Shown here piece by piece: positions 33,341 through 42,322 of a stretch of 47,990 nt of DNA. Source of the stretch: Alphaproteobacteria bacterium (GTDB taxonomy: Bacteria > Pseudomonadota > Alphaproteobacteria > Micropepsales > Micropepsaceae). The position numbers were made by a program, and so were the translations under genes. The DNA lies in NCBI GenBank assembly GCA_023259375.1, contig JAHFQC010000032.1, positions 1 through 47,990 of the forward strand, given 5' to 3'. Each line of letters begins with the position of its first letter. Position 1 is the first letter of the stretch. Under the pieces are notes generated by a model. That model ran no database searches. It was given only the letters and a program-made list of their open reading frames with translations, and was not told the origin of the DNA.

Positions 33341-36148
33341 ATGAACCCCCTCAAGGAACTTGGAAAATACGGTCAGGCACCCTGGCTCGACAATCTCGGT
33401 CGTGGACTGGTGCGTAGTGGCGAACTCGCCCGGCTTGTGAACGAAGAAGGCATCAAGGGGGTCACGTCCAATCCCGCGATTTTCGAAAAGTCGATGGGCC
33501 ATAGCGACGAGTACAACGACGAAATCCGTTCGCTGCTCGATGCCGGCGTCGTCGAAGTCGGCGAAATGTTCAACAACCTCGCGTTCACCGACATCCGTTC
33601 CGCCTGCGATGTCCTGAAGACCGTTTACGACGAGACCCAAAAGGCTGACGGCTTCGTCAGCATGGAATGCAATCCGTATCTCGCCAACGACACCGAGGCG
33701 ACGCTGACCGAAGCGCGTCACCTGTGGAAGACGATCGACCGCCAGAACGTGATGATCAAAGTGCCGGCGACCCCGGCCGGCATTCCGGCGATCAAGACGC
33801 TGCTGTCGGAAGGCATCAACGTCAACGTCACGCTGCTGTTCGCCACCGACTACTATCGCAAAGTCGCCGAGGCCTATATCGCCGGCCTCGAAGGCCTGCC
33901 GAAGAATTACGACCTGTCGACGGTTTCGAGCGTCGCCAGCTTCTTCATCAGCCGCATCGATTCCAAGATCGACGGCGCGCTCGACAAGCTGATCGCCAAT
34001 GGCGGCGACAAGGACAAGCTCGAAGCCCTCAAGGGCAAGGTCGCCATCGCCAACGCCAAGCTCGCCTATCGCGACTACGAGAAGATCTTCTCCGGCCCGC
34101 GTTGGGAAAAGCTGGCCAAGCGCGGCGCCCGTCCGCAGCGCCTGCTCTGGGCCTCGACCGGCACCAAGAACAAGGCCTATCCCGATACGCTGTATGTCGA
34201 CACCCTGGTCGGCGACAACACGGTCAACACGATGCCGCCGGGTACCGTTGCGGCGGAACGCGATCACGGCACACCGTCCGCCAATGCGATCAAGAAAGAT
34301 CTGAGGGGCGCCGAGAAGATCCTGCGCGATCTCGCGACCGCCGGCATCAACCTTGAAGAAATCACCGACACGCTGCTGGTGGAAGGCGTCGATCTGTTCG
34401 CCGATGCGGCCGACAAGCTCTACGGCGCCATCGCCGGCAAGTGCGATGAGATCTCCGGCAAGAAGCTGCGCATGACGTGGTCGCTCGGCGTCGACAAGGA
34501 AGCCGTCGAAGGCTGGACCAAGACCTGGACCCAAAAGGGCTACATCCGCAGCCTGTGGGCCAAGGACAAGTCGATCTGGACCAACGCCGACGAAGACAAG
34601 TGGCTCGGCTGGCTCGATGCCCCGACCACCGCGAAGGCCAACCTCGAAAAGCTCGAAGCGTTCTCCGCCAAGGTGAAGAGCGAAGGCTGGACTGATGTCG
34701 TGCTGCTCGGCATGGGCGGTTCGAGCCTCGGCGCCGAAGTGCTGCGCGAAGTCCTGGCCAAGGACGGCACGCCGAAGTTCCACATCCTCGACTCCACCAC
34801 CCCCGATGAAGTCGGTACCCTCAACGCGAAGCTCGATCCGGCCAAGACGCTGTTCATCGTCGCTTCGAAGTCGGGCTCGACGCTGGAACCGAACCTGTTC
34901 AAGGATTTCTTCTACGACCGCGTCGTGACGACGGTCGGCAAGGACAAGGCCGGCAGCCACTTCGTGGCGATCACCGATCCGGCCTCCTCGCTCGAGAAGA
35001 TCGCCAAGGCCGAAGGCTTTGCCGACATCTTCGAAGGCAAGAAGAACATCGGCGGGCGCTATTCGGTGCTGTCGAACTTCGGCCTGGTTCCGGCCGCGGC
35101 GATGGGCATCGATCTCAAGGCGTTCGTCCATAACGCGCTGGCCGCGGAAGCCGCTTGCGGTCCGCTGTCGCCGCCGTCGACCAACCCCGGCGCCCAGCTC
35201 GGTATCGCGCTCGGCACCCTGGCCAAGGCCGGCAAGAACAAGCTGACCATCTTTGCGTCGAAGAGCCTTGCGAGCTTCGGCGCCTGGGCGGAACAGCTGA
35301 TCGCCGAGTCCACCGGCAAGCACGGCAAGGGCATCATCCCGATCGATGGCGAACCTGTCGGTTCGGCCGCCAGCTATGGCCCGGATCGCACCTTCGTCGT
35401 CCTCAAGCTCAAGGGTGAAGATGCCCGCGATGCGCTGGTCACGGCCCTCAAGTCGCTCGGCCATCCGGTGATCGAGATCGAAGTCGACGAGCCGATGCAG
35501 CTCGCCCGCCTCTACTACGTGTTCGAGATCGCCACCGCGGTCGCGGGCGCCGCGATCCAGATCAACCCGTTCGATCAGCCCGATGTCGAAGCCGCCAAGG
35601 TCAAGGCGCGCAAGCTGATGGAAGCGGGCGGCGCCAAGGACAGCGATAAGCCGGTGTTCCAGGGCGGCGGCGTGTCGGTCTATGCCGACAAGAAGAACGC
35701 CAAAGCGCTCGCCGGTGCAGCGTCGCTGGAAGATGTGCTGAAGGCTCACTTCAAGCGCGTCGGCCGCAACGACTACGTCGCCCTCGTCGCCTTCATCGAG
35801 CGCAATGCGGCGCATGCGGCAGAACTCGACGCCATGCGCGCGGCACTGCGCGATGCGACGGGCGCTGCGGTGTGCCTCGGCTTCGGTCCGCGCTTCCTGC
35901 ATTCGACCGGCCAAGCCTACAAGGGCGGGCCCGCCACCGGCGTGTTCCTGCAGGTGACGGCCAATCCAGTAAATGACGTTGCGGTACCCGGCCGTGGTTA
36001 CAGCTTCGGCGCGGTCGTTGCGGCACAGGCCGCCGGCGATCTCGGCGTGCTGGTCGAACGCGGACGCCGTGCTGTGCGCGTCCATCTTGACAATGTGGAC
36101 CAGGGACTGGCTACGCTGCGGGGAGCAATCGAAGCAGCAGTGAAATAG
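33341..36148 (+). CDS. tal-pgi: Bifunctional transaldolase / glucose-6-phosphate isomerase
   Basis: A 935-residue natural fusion. The N-terminal part (about 1-370) is transaldolase: [35 protein letters not shown] with the Schiff-base Lys, and the [20 protein letters not shown] segment. The C-terminal part is phosphoglucose isomerase: [20 protein letters not shown] and [15 protein letters not shown]. It links sedoheptulose/erythrose exchange with glucose-6-P/fructose-6-P interconversion. ATG 33341 has GGAGCAG just before it; ATG 33338 and an upstream extension to 33275 are less likely. The next three genes continue the same pathway. The fusion is known in alphaproteobacteria and some other bacteria. 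Confidence 0.96.
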   Translation: MNPLKELGKYGQAPWLDNLGRGLVRSGELARLVNEEGIKGVTSNPAIFEKSMGHSDEYNDEIRSLLDAGVVEVGEMFNNLAFTDIRSACDVLKTVYDETQKADGFVSMECNPYLANDTEATLTEARHLWKTIDRQNVMIKVPATPAGIPAIKTLLSEGINVNVTLLFATDYYRKVAEAYIAGLEGLPKNYDLSTVSSVASFFISRIDSKIDGALDKLIANGGDKDKLEALKGKVAIANAKLAYRDYEKIFSGPRWEKLAKRGARPQRLLWASTGTKNKAYPDTLYVDTLVGDNTVNTMPPGTVAAERDHGTPSANAIKKDLRGAEKILRDLATAGINLEEITDTLLVEGVDLFADAADKLYGAIAGKCDEISGKKLRMTWSLGVDKEAVEGWTKTWTQKGYIRSLWAKDKSIWTNADEDKWLGWLDAPTTAKANLEKLEAFSAKVKSEGWTDVVLLGMGGSSLGAEVLREVLAKDGTPKFHILDSTTPDEVGTLNAKLDPAKTLFIVASKSGSTLEPNLFKDFFYDRVVTTVGKDKAGSHFVAITDPASSLEKIAKAEGFADIFEGKKNIGGRYSVLSNFGLVPAAAMGIDLKAFVHNALAAEAACGPLSPPSTNPGAQLGIALGTLAKAGKNKLTIFASKSLASFGAWAEQLIAESTGKHGKGIIPIDGEPVGSAASYGPDRTFVVLKLKGEDARDALVTALKSLGHPVIEIEVDEPMQLARLYYVFEIATAVAGAAIQINPFDQPDVEAAKVKARKLMEAGGAKDSDKPVFQGGGVSVYADKKNAKALAGAASLEDVLKAHFKRVGRNDYVALVAFIERNAAHAAELDAMRAALRDATGAAVCLGFGPRFLHSTGQAYKGGPATGVFLQVTANPVNDVAVPGRGYSFGAVVAAQAAGDLGVLVERGRRAVRVHLDNVDQGLATLRGAIEAAVK

Positions 36149-36156
36149 GAGATGTG

Positions 36157-37140
36157 ATGCAACTCGGAATCATCGGCCTGGGCCGCATGGGAGCCAACAT
36201 AGCCCGGCGGCTTATGCGAGGTGGACATTCCGTAGTTGCCTATGACGTCAACTCCGAGACAGTGGCCGGTTTGGCAAAAGAAGGTGCCAAGCCGGCCCGC
36301 TCTCTCAAAGAACTGGTCGATCTTCTCACCCCGCCGCGCGCGGTCTGGGTGATGCTTCCCTCCGGCAAGATCACGGAAGATGCGATCGACAGCCTGTCCG
36401 TCCTGATGGCGGCAGGCGACACCGTGATCGACGGCGGCAACACCTACTACAAAGACGATATCCGGCGCGCGGCGATACTGCGCCAGAAGCCGATGACCTA
36501 TATCGACGTCGGCACGTCCGGCGGCATCTGGGGCCTCGAACGCGGCTACTGCATGATGATCGGCGGCGACAAGGAAGCGGTCGACCGTCTCGATCCGATT
36601 TTCGCCACCCTGGCGCCGGGCGCCGGCAGCATCGAAAAGACCACGGGGCGCGAAGGCCGCGACCGCCGTGTCGAAAACGGCTACATGCATTGCGGACCGG
36701 CAGGCTCGGGCCATTTCGTCAAGATGATCCATAACGGCATCGAATACGGCCTGATGCAGGCCTATGCCGAAGGCTTCGAAATCCTCGAACGCAAGAAAGA
36801 CGACAAGCTGCCGGAAACCGAGCGCTTCGATCTCGACCTCGCCGACGTCGCCGAAGTGTGGCGGCGGGGCAGCGTGGTGTCGTCGTGGCTGCTCGACTTG
36901 ACGGCGCTGGCGCTGGCGGAGAACGGCAAGCTCGACAACTTCACCGGCTTCGTCGACGACTCCGGCGAAGGCCGCTGGACCATCGAAGCGGCGATCGAAG
37001 AAGCGGTGCCGGCCAATGTGCTGTCGGCCGCGCTGTACGACCGCTTCGCCTCGCGGCTGCCGCAGCGGTTCGCCGACCGGCTGCTCTCGGCCATGCGCGC
37101 CAAATTCGGCGGCCATGTCGAAGGCAAGCAGAAGCCGTGA
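36157..37140 (+). CDS. gnd: 6-phosphogluconate dehydrogenase, short decarboxylating type
   Basis: Converts 6-phosphogluconate to ribulose 5-phosphate, CO2 and reduced nicotinamide. The 327-residue product is the short GndA/YqeC-type, commonly NAD-preferring. The dinucleotide motif is [16 protein letters not shown], then [28 protein letters not shown] and the catalytic Lys region [17 protein letters not shown] 36157 has AGGAG just upstream; the GTG three bases before would only add one residue. It starts 8 bases after tal-pgi and overlaps pgl by 4 bases, so it belongs to one operon. Confidence 0.95.
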   Translation: MQLGIIGLGRMGANIARRLMRGGHSVVAYDVNSETVAGLAKEGAKPARSLKELVDLLTPPRAVWVMLPSGKITEDAIDSLSVLMAAGDTVIDGGNTYYKDDIRRAAILRQKPMTYIDVGTSGGIWGLERGYCMMIGGDKEAVDRLDPIFATLAPGAGSIEKTTGREGRDRRVENGYMHCGPAGSGHFVKMIHNGIEYGLMQAYAEGFEILERKKDDKLPETERFDLDLADVAEVWRRGSVVSSWLLDLTALALAENGKLDNFTGFVDDSGEGRWTIEAAIEEAVPANVLSAALYDRFASRLPQRFADRLLSAMRAKFGGHVEGKQKP

Positions 37141-37844
37141 CGGCGCCGCGCACCGAAATCTTCGCCGATCCGCAAGATTTGGCGTTACGCGCGGCGGATT
37201 GGATGGCGGGCGTTATCGCTGCCGCCGAGGTGCCGTTCCGCATGGCGCTGTCGGGCGGCAGCACTCCGCGCCTGTTATATGCGGAGCTGTCGCTGCGCCG
37301 GATCGAGTGGTCGAAGCTGCGGTTCTATTGGATCGACGAGCGCTTCGTGCCGCCCGATCATCCCGACTCGAACCAGCGCATGGCGCGCGAGACCTTGCTG
37401 AACCACATCCGGGTGGCGCCGGAGCAGATCCATGCCATGCCGACGCTGACGGACCCCGAGACCGCGGCGCGCGCCTATGAGGACGGCCTTAAAAGCGCCT
37501 ATGGCGCGACGGAGCTCGATCCGGCGCGGCCGCTGTTCGATCTCACCCTTCTCGGGCTCGGCAGCGACGGACATATCTGCTCGCTGCTGCCGGGTTCTCC
37601 CGTTTTGGAAGAGCGCACCCGCTGGGTCGTGCCGGTTCAGCACGGACGGCCGGAAGTGCGGCTGACGCTCACCTACCCTGCGGTTGAATCGAGCCGGCTC
37701 ACCGTGTTCCTGGTCACAGGCCAGGACAAAGCCGAGGTGGTGAAACGGGTGCGGCAAGGCGATCAGTCCCTGCCCGGCGGTCGGCTCCGTCCACAGGGCG
37801 AGACGGTCTGGCTCTTGGACCGCGCGGCGGCATCGCTACTGTAG
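37137..37844 (+). CDS. pgl: 6-phosphogluconolactonase (DevB type)
   Basis: Hydrolyses 6-phosphogluconolactone in the oxidative pentose phosphate/Entner-Doudoroff branch. The 235-residue protein has the NagB/DevB-type fold with [36 protein letters not shown] and the [18 protein letters not shown] segment, which carries the catalytic His. It begins with GTG at 37137 overlapping the gnd stop (GTGA), evidence for translational coupling. Glucose-6-phosphate dehydrogenase (zwf), its usual neighbour, is not in this window. Confidence 0.94.
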   Translation: MTAPRTEIFADPQDLALRAADWMAGVIAAAEVPFRMALSGGSTPRLLYAELSLRRIEWSKLRFYWIDERFVPPDHPDSNQRMARETLLNHIRVAPEQIHAMPTLTDPETAARAYEDGLKSAYGATELDPARPLFDLTLLGLGSDGHICSLLPGSPVLEERTRWVVPVQHGRPEVRLTLTYPAVESSRLTVFLVTGQDKAEVVKRVRQGDQSLPGGRLRPQGETVWLLDRAAASLL

Positions 37845-37877
37845 AGCCAGCATCAGAATCAGACCCTGGGGGTTGTC

Positions 37878-38585
37878 ATGCCGGCGCGTATTCTTTCCAT
37901 CGATGTCGGCGGGACCGGCCTCAAGGCGGCCGTGCTCAATCGCGACGGCGAACTCGTCAGCGACCACTTGCGCGTCTTGACGCCGAAACCCTGCCCGCCC
38001 GATCTCCTGGTCAAAACCCTCAAGCTCCTGGTGGCGCCGTTCAAAGCCTACGACTGCGTGGCAATGGGCTTTCCCGGCGTGGTGCGCGGCGGCAAGGTCA
38101 TCACCGCCCCCAATCTCGGCACCGAGCTTTTTGCCGGTTTCAATCTCGCGGCCAAACTGGCGAAGGCGCTGGGCAAACCGGTACGCATTGCCAACGATGC
38201 CGACGTGCAGGGCTTTGCCGTGGTCAAGGGCGAAGGCCTCGAGATGGTGGCGACGCTCGGCACCGGTTTCGGCACGTCGCTGTTCCGCGACGGCGAACTG
38301 ATGCCCCATCTCGAAATCGCGCACATGCTGGCGAACAAGGACAAAACCTTCGACCAGTTCATCGGCGAAAAGGAACGCAAGAAGCAGGGCAACAAGGGCT
38401 GGAACAAGCGCGTCGAGAAGGTGCTGCCGTTCCTCTATACCCTGGTGCACTACGACCACCTCTACATCAGCGGCGGCAATGCCAAACACCTGACCTTCAA
38501 GCTGCCGAAGAACACCAAGATCGTGCCCAACATCTCCGGCATCAAAGGCGGCGCCGGCCTGTGGCGGCAGGAGACGTGGAAGTAG
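37878..38585 (+). CDS. ROK-family (polyphosphate glucokinase-like) sugar kinase
   Basis: A 235-residue kinase of the ROK fold. The phosphate-binding start is ILSIDVGGTGLKAAVLN; IANDADVQGFAVV includes the catalytic Asp, and LGTGFGTSLFRDGELMPHLE is the second phosphate loop. The PHLEIAH region and the short length resemble polyphosphate glucokinases rather than the zinc-containing ROK repressors; the usual ROK zinc-finger cysteines are absent. The gene follows pgl by 33 bases, so it would supply glucose 6-phosphate to this cluster. Phosphate donor (ATP or polyphosphate) is undecided. Confidence 0.85.
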   Translation: MPARILSIDVGGTGLKAAVLNRDGELVSDHLRVLTPKPCPPDLLVKTLKLLVAPFKAYDCVAMGFPGVVRGGKVITAPNLGTELFAGFNLAAKLAKALGKPVRIANDADVQGFAVVKGEGLEMVATLGTGFGTSLFRDGELMPHLEIAHMLANKDKTFDQFIGEKERKKQGNKGWNKRVEKVLPFLYTLVHYDHLYISGGNAKHLTFKLPKNTKIVPNISGIKGGAGLWRQETWK

Positions 38586-38698
38586 GCGCGCCGTGAGCGG
38601 CCCTGCACGCGCAGCTCCGCGGGGCCCCTCGCGCTTAACGCCGCAAGGCTTCCGGGAACGCCCTAGAACGCGATTTCTGCGCAGCGTAGACTGAACAT

Positions 38699-39238
38699 AT
38701 GTGCCATTTCATCACCCTGATCGCGCCAACAGAGAACGCCGCCGCCGTGCGTGCAATCATGGAGCGGCATGGTCGTACGGCGTCCCCCATCGACAATCCT
38801 TCGGTCCGCAACGCGCTGCGTGATGGGGAGCATCAGTTCATCACCACTCGCGGCCATTGCGACTGCGGTACAGTCCTGGCCCCTCGCCGTGACATTCCCG
38901 ATACGTTCGAGGAAAAGCTCGCCAAGGAATCGGCTCGAATGAAGCGCAAAGGGTGGTCGGAAGCGAAGATCGCACGAGCTGTCGAGGATCAACGCAAGGC
39001 CGATGCGCGGCCAGATGGCGGCGGATCGGATAGCATCGAACTCTGGACTGCCGTGCTCCGAGACCTCGGCGAAGAGCTAAGGCTCCCTTACATTGGGCTA
39101 CTGGTCAGGTTCTATTCGGGGGCGATTGCCACTGAAGCGTTCACCGCCACTCGTCGCGACGTCGAAAAAGGAATGACACGGAACGAAGCACTGGCGTCGA
39201 TGGAGCACGATGAGGTGACCATCTTTCGGCTGAACTGA
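38699..39238 (+). CDS. Conserved hypothetical protein with CxC motif
   Basis: A 179-residue protein of unknown function. The N-terminus (MCHFITLIAPTENAAAVRAI) and the segment FITTRGHCDCGTVLAP look like a conserved family I have seen only as hypothetical. The CDC pair with the preceding His suggests metal or redox chemistry, but no fold was recognised. A charged helical middle (EEKLAKESARMKRKGWSEAK) follows. The C-terminal half (PYIGLLVRFYSGAIATEAF) looks structured. It is isolated: the sugar-kinase gene lies 113 bases upstream, and a gene-poor stretch follows. Confidence 0.7.
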   Translation: MCHFITLIAPTENAAAVRAIMERHGRTASPIDNPSVRNALRDGEHQFITTRGHCDCGTVLAPRRDIPDTFEEKLAKESARMKRKGWSEAKIARAVEDQRKADARPDGGGSDSIELWTAVLRDLGEELRLPYIGLLVRFYSGAIATEAFTATRRDVEKGMTRNEALASMEHDEVTIFRLN

Positions 39239-39783
39239 ACAGGGAGGATTGGGGAGCAGGAGTTATTGGGTCAGAGTGGATTTCCGGTCCGACGCGGGAC
39301 GACCATGGTTTCTGTGCGCGCCTGATTCTGGTACATCTCGTGCCTCTATTGGTTAGTTGCCCCCTCCGTCTCGCCGCTCCGCGACGATCCACCTCCCCCG
39401 CCATTCAAACATCGTGCGGTTCGCAGGCTACGGCTCCGCGAGGGAGGAAAGATTCGGCAGATCGAGAAAGATCTGGAGCTGACACGTCGTGCGGTGATCT
39501 CGCATCAAGGTCCAACGACCTTCCCGCCTTCACATCTGCGTGTTCTGTCCGAGCGAGCATCACGCATAAAAAGTGTATTGCCGGTTTTCCCGATCCGGTT
39601 TGGCAAACGTCACAGGGGATTACGTTCCGGGTCCGGAGCGCTCGCCAAAACGGGAAGATTGGCGGCACGCCGTTGTCTCGCCGTTTCGTGACGAAGTGGC
39701 GCAGCGCCGTCGCTGTTGCCGTTGCGCCAACGCGCGCTAACGTCGCCGGGCGCCGCACCGGCGCCATCCTATGGAGCACTCCC
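39239..39783. other. 545-base gene-poor stretch with hairpin
   Basis: No gene was supported. One frame is open through it into the aldo/keto reductase, but this region lacks protein-like sequence. CCTCCCCCGC (39392-39401) and GCGAGGGAGG (39438-39447) form a 10-base near-perfect inverted repeat. It is preceded by a purine/pyrimidine-skewed stretch, CCCCTCCGTCTCGCCGCTCC, of a kind seen in dispersed intergenic repeats of high-G+C proteobacteria. Whether it is a repeat in this genome cannot be seen from one copy. Confidence 0.35.
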
Positions 39784-41214
39784 ATGGCAACGAGACGACA
39801 AGCGCTCACCGCGTTCGGCGTGGCTGCATTCGGCGCATCGCTGCCGGCCGCAGCGGCCGAGCCCACGCAGAAGCCCATGGTCCCGCTGCGCACCCTCGGC
39901 CGTACCGGCCGTCTCGTCACCCCGTTCGGACTCGGCGGCCAAGCTGCGCTGCAATACAACATGCCGAACACCGACCCGGCCGACATCGTCGTGCGCGCCG
40001 TCGAACTGGGCGTCACCTATCTCGACACGTCGAACATGTATGGCGACAGTCAGCTTCATTATGGCGAGGCGTTTCGCCGGCTGAACCTGGTGCCCGGAAA
40101 AGCCGGATACAATTCCGCTTTGCGGGAATCGCTGTTCCTGACCTCCAAGACCACGCAGATTTATGGCAACGACACCGAAGGTCCGGAATGGGGCCCCAAG
40201 GACCGCACGGCACTCGACGACCTGAAGCGGTCGCTGACCCAAATCTTCGGCGACGGCAAAGGCTTCATCCCCGAAGGCGCTTATCTCGACTCCATGCTGA
40301 TGCACAACGTCAATGAGCATGACGAGGTCGTGGCCCGCTACACCGGCATGGACGCGCGCGGCGGCAAGATGCGGGGGAAGATCGGCGTCTTCGCCATGCT
40401 GCTCGATTATCGCGACGGCACCAACTACACCGGCCTCAATCCGGAGCATCGCCGCTGGATCCGGCATATCGGCATTTCGGGACACACCTCGGAAGCGCTG
40501 ACCGAGGCCATCCGCCGCGACGACGGCAACAATCTCGACACGGTGCTGATGCCGCTCAACGTGGCGGACCGCCTCTTCATGCCGTTCCAGACCAACGTGC
40601 TGCCTCTGGCGCGGGCCAAGGGAATGGGCGTGATCGCGATGAAAGTGTTCGCCGACGGCGCCCTGGTGGGCAAGGGAGCACACTGGACGGAGGGGCCTTC
40701 GGACGTCATCACCAACGTAGGCGACGTCAAGAAGCGCGCCAGCTTCCACGATATGATCCGCTATCCGCTGTCGCTTCCGGGTGTTTCCTGCGCGATCATC
40801 GGCATCGGCCATATCGACCGCGTCGATCCCTCGAAGGATCAGCTCGTTGCCGACATCGCTGCGTCCATCGACGCTCCGATGACGCCCGAGGAACGCTCTG
40901 CCATCGAGAAACGCATCGCCGATGCCTTCGGCGCAACGACCAACTATTTCCAGCAACGGGCAAAGGGCCTGATTCAACCGACCGAGGTGAAGGCCACCAA
41001 ACTGGCCGACCGCGTGGTGGTGAGCTGGCAGGCCGGATTTGCGGGTGCCGAGCCGGTTCGCTGGTATCACATCCGCGCTGGCGGCAAGACGGTACTGACG
41101 ATCCCGGCCCGCGAGCAGCTTACCACCGCGCCGCTGACGGCGTTTCTCACGCCCGAGGACGCGGCCGCCGGCCCGATCACGGTGATTGCATCAGACGCCG
41201 TATCGCCGGCATAA
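39784..41214 (+). CDS. Tat-exported aldo/keto reductase
   Basis: A 476-residue aldo/keto reductase. The N-terminus has a twin-arginine-like leader (MATRRQALTAFGVAAFGASL then PAAAA), so it is probably folded in the cytoplasm, with cofactor, and exported. The reductase barrel starts at RTLGRTGRLVTPFGLGG; VTYLDTSNMYGDSQLHYGEA gives the catalytic Asp and Tyr region. After the barrel a roughly 90-residue C-terminal beta-rich extension (VKATKLADRVVVSWQAGFAG) resembles an Ig/fibronectin-type domain. The frame is open upstream, but ATG 39784 gives the leader at the right distance. An exported NADPH-type enzyme is odd, unless the nucleotide is carried along tightly bound. Confidence 0.82.
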   Translation: MATRRQALTAFGVAAFGASLPAAAAEPTQKPMVPLRTLGRTGRLVTPFGLGGQAALQYNMPNTDPADIVVRAVELGVTYLDTSNMYGDSQLHYGEAFRRLNLVPGKAGYNSALRESLFLTSKTTQIYGNDTEGPEWGPKDRTALDDLKRSLTQIFGDGKGFIPEGAYLDSMLMHNVNEHDEVVARYTGMDARGGKMRGKIGVFAMLLDYRDGTNYTGLNPEHRRWIRHIGISGHTSEALTEAIRRDDGNNLDTVLMPLNVADRLFMPFQTNVLPLARAKGMGVIAMKVFADGALVGKGAHWTEGPSDVITNVGDVKKRASFHDMIRYPLSLPGVSCAIIGIGHIDRVDPSKDQLVADIAASIDAPMTPEERSAIEKRIADAFGATTNYFQQRAKGLIQPTEVKATKLADRVVVSWQAGFAGAEPVRWYHIRAGGKTVLTIPAREQLTTAPLTAFLTPEDAAAGPITVIASDAVSPA

Positions 41215-41345
41215 GGGCTCGGGCACTAGTATCAGGTCTTGCGCAAACGGCTGGGCTTGGGTGCGCGCGAAGCATGATTGCGCACGATTGCCGCTGCGGA
41301 CGGGCGTGCCTATACCCTCGTCGCGATCACAGATGAGAGTACAGA

Positions 41346-42314
41346 ATGCTGAGCCGCCGTACCGTGTTGGGATCTGCCGCCGCCTTCGCCGCTCTCTCCG
41401 CCGCGCGGGCGCAAGACAGCAAAGGCGCGCTCGTCAGCGTGCGCGGTACGCGGCTGTACGTCGAGAGCTACGGCGATCCGGCGGCGACGCCCATCGTCTA
41501 TGTCCACGGCGGACCGGGGTCGGGAAGCTATGATGCGGGCGTGTACCAAGGACCGCGCCTCGGTACGGCGGCGCGACTGATCTGCCTCGACCAGCGCGGC
41601 GTGCTGCGGTCCGATCCGGCAGCCTGTGTCACGGTGAACGACATCGTCGAAGACCTTGAGGCGCTGCGCCAGACGCTGGGCATTCGCCGCTGGGTGCTGT
41701 GGGGCCATTCCTTCGGCGGCCTGTACGCGGCCGATTATGCCTTGCGCTATGGTCCCGCCGTGTCGGGGCTGGTGTTCGAGAATGCTACCCTCGACCCCGA
41801 TGGCTCGCTGAAAAGCATGCTGCGGGCTTGCGGCGGCTTGCTGGCCGAGAAAGGCAACAAGCCCGATAGCGATGCCGTTCTGGCGCTGGCCGAAGCGAAC
41901 ATCCCGGCGCGCGAACGCCTCCTCGGCTATGTCCGCTACAGCCAGAAGCTCGGCGCCGAACGCGAGCGCCTCTATGTCCATCAACAACCGCTGCTCGACT
42001 TCTTCGCCAAGCTGGTGGCGGCGTCGGGTCTCGGGAAAAAATGGGCGCAAGGCAATGCGCAATACGAAGCGCTGGTCAAAGACGGTGCCTTATACGAAGA
42101 CCTGCGCCCTAAACTGGCGGCGATCACCGCCCCGGCTTTGATGATCCGCGGCCGCTATGATCACGTCACGCCGCCGGATCAAGTCGCGGCGTTCCAGAAA
42201 GGTCCGCACCGGACGCTGGAAGTGTTCGACCACAGCAGCCACTTCGTCCATGTCGAAGAAGCCGACGGATTTGCCAGTTCGGTGCTGCGGTTCCTTCGGG
42301 GGACTCAGGCGTAG
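41346..42314 (+). CDS. Exported S33-type alpha/beta hydrolase (proline iminopeptidase-like)
   Basis: A 322-residue alpha/beta hydrolase with a leader MLSRRTVLGSAAAFAALSAA containing a twin-arginine-like pair. The oxyanion motif PIVYVHGGPGSGSYD is the HGGPG of peptidase family S33. The nucleophile lies in LWGHSFGGLYAAD, the acid in IRGRYDHVTPPDQ and the His in FDHSSHFVHVEEAD. Prolyl aminopeptidase activity is plausible but other hydrolytic roles are possible. It follows the aldo/keto reductase by about 130 bases and is convergent with the TonB-dependent receptor. Both neighbours appear exported. Confidence 0.85.
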   Translation: MLSRRTVLGSAAAFAALSAARAQDSKGALVSVRGTRLYVESYGDPAATPIVYVHGGPGSGSYDAGVYQGPRLGTAARLICLDQRGVLRSDPAACVTVNDIVEDLEALRQTLGIRRWVLWGHSFGGLYAADYALRYGPAVSGLVFENATLDPDGSLKSMLRACGGLLAEKGNKPDSDAVLALAEANIPARERLLGYVRYSQKLGAERERLYVHQQPLLDFFAKLVAASGLGKKWAQGNAQYEALVKDGALYEDLRPKLAAITAPALMIRGRYDHVTPPDQVAAFQKGPHRTLEVFDHSSHFVHVEEADGFASSVLRFLRGTQA

Positions 42315-42322
42315 CCGGCTGG

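Noticed and set aside
33302..36085. A 927-codon open frame opposite tal-pgi
   Set aside because: It is the mirror image of a G+C-rich coding gene; its sequence is low-complexity and Arg/Gly/Asp-rich with no domain, while the plus strand encodes two complete enzymes.
39340..39783. Extension of the aldo/keto reductase to an upstream start
   Set aside because: The added 148 residues are Arg/Ser-rich and non-conserved-looking, and would bury the Tat-like leader in the middle of the protein.
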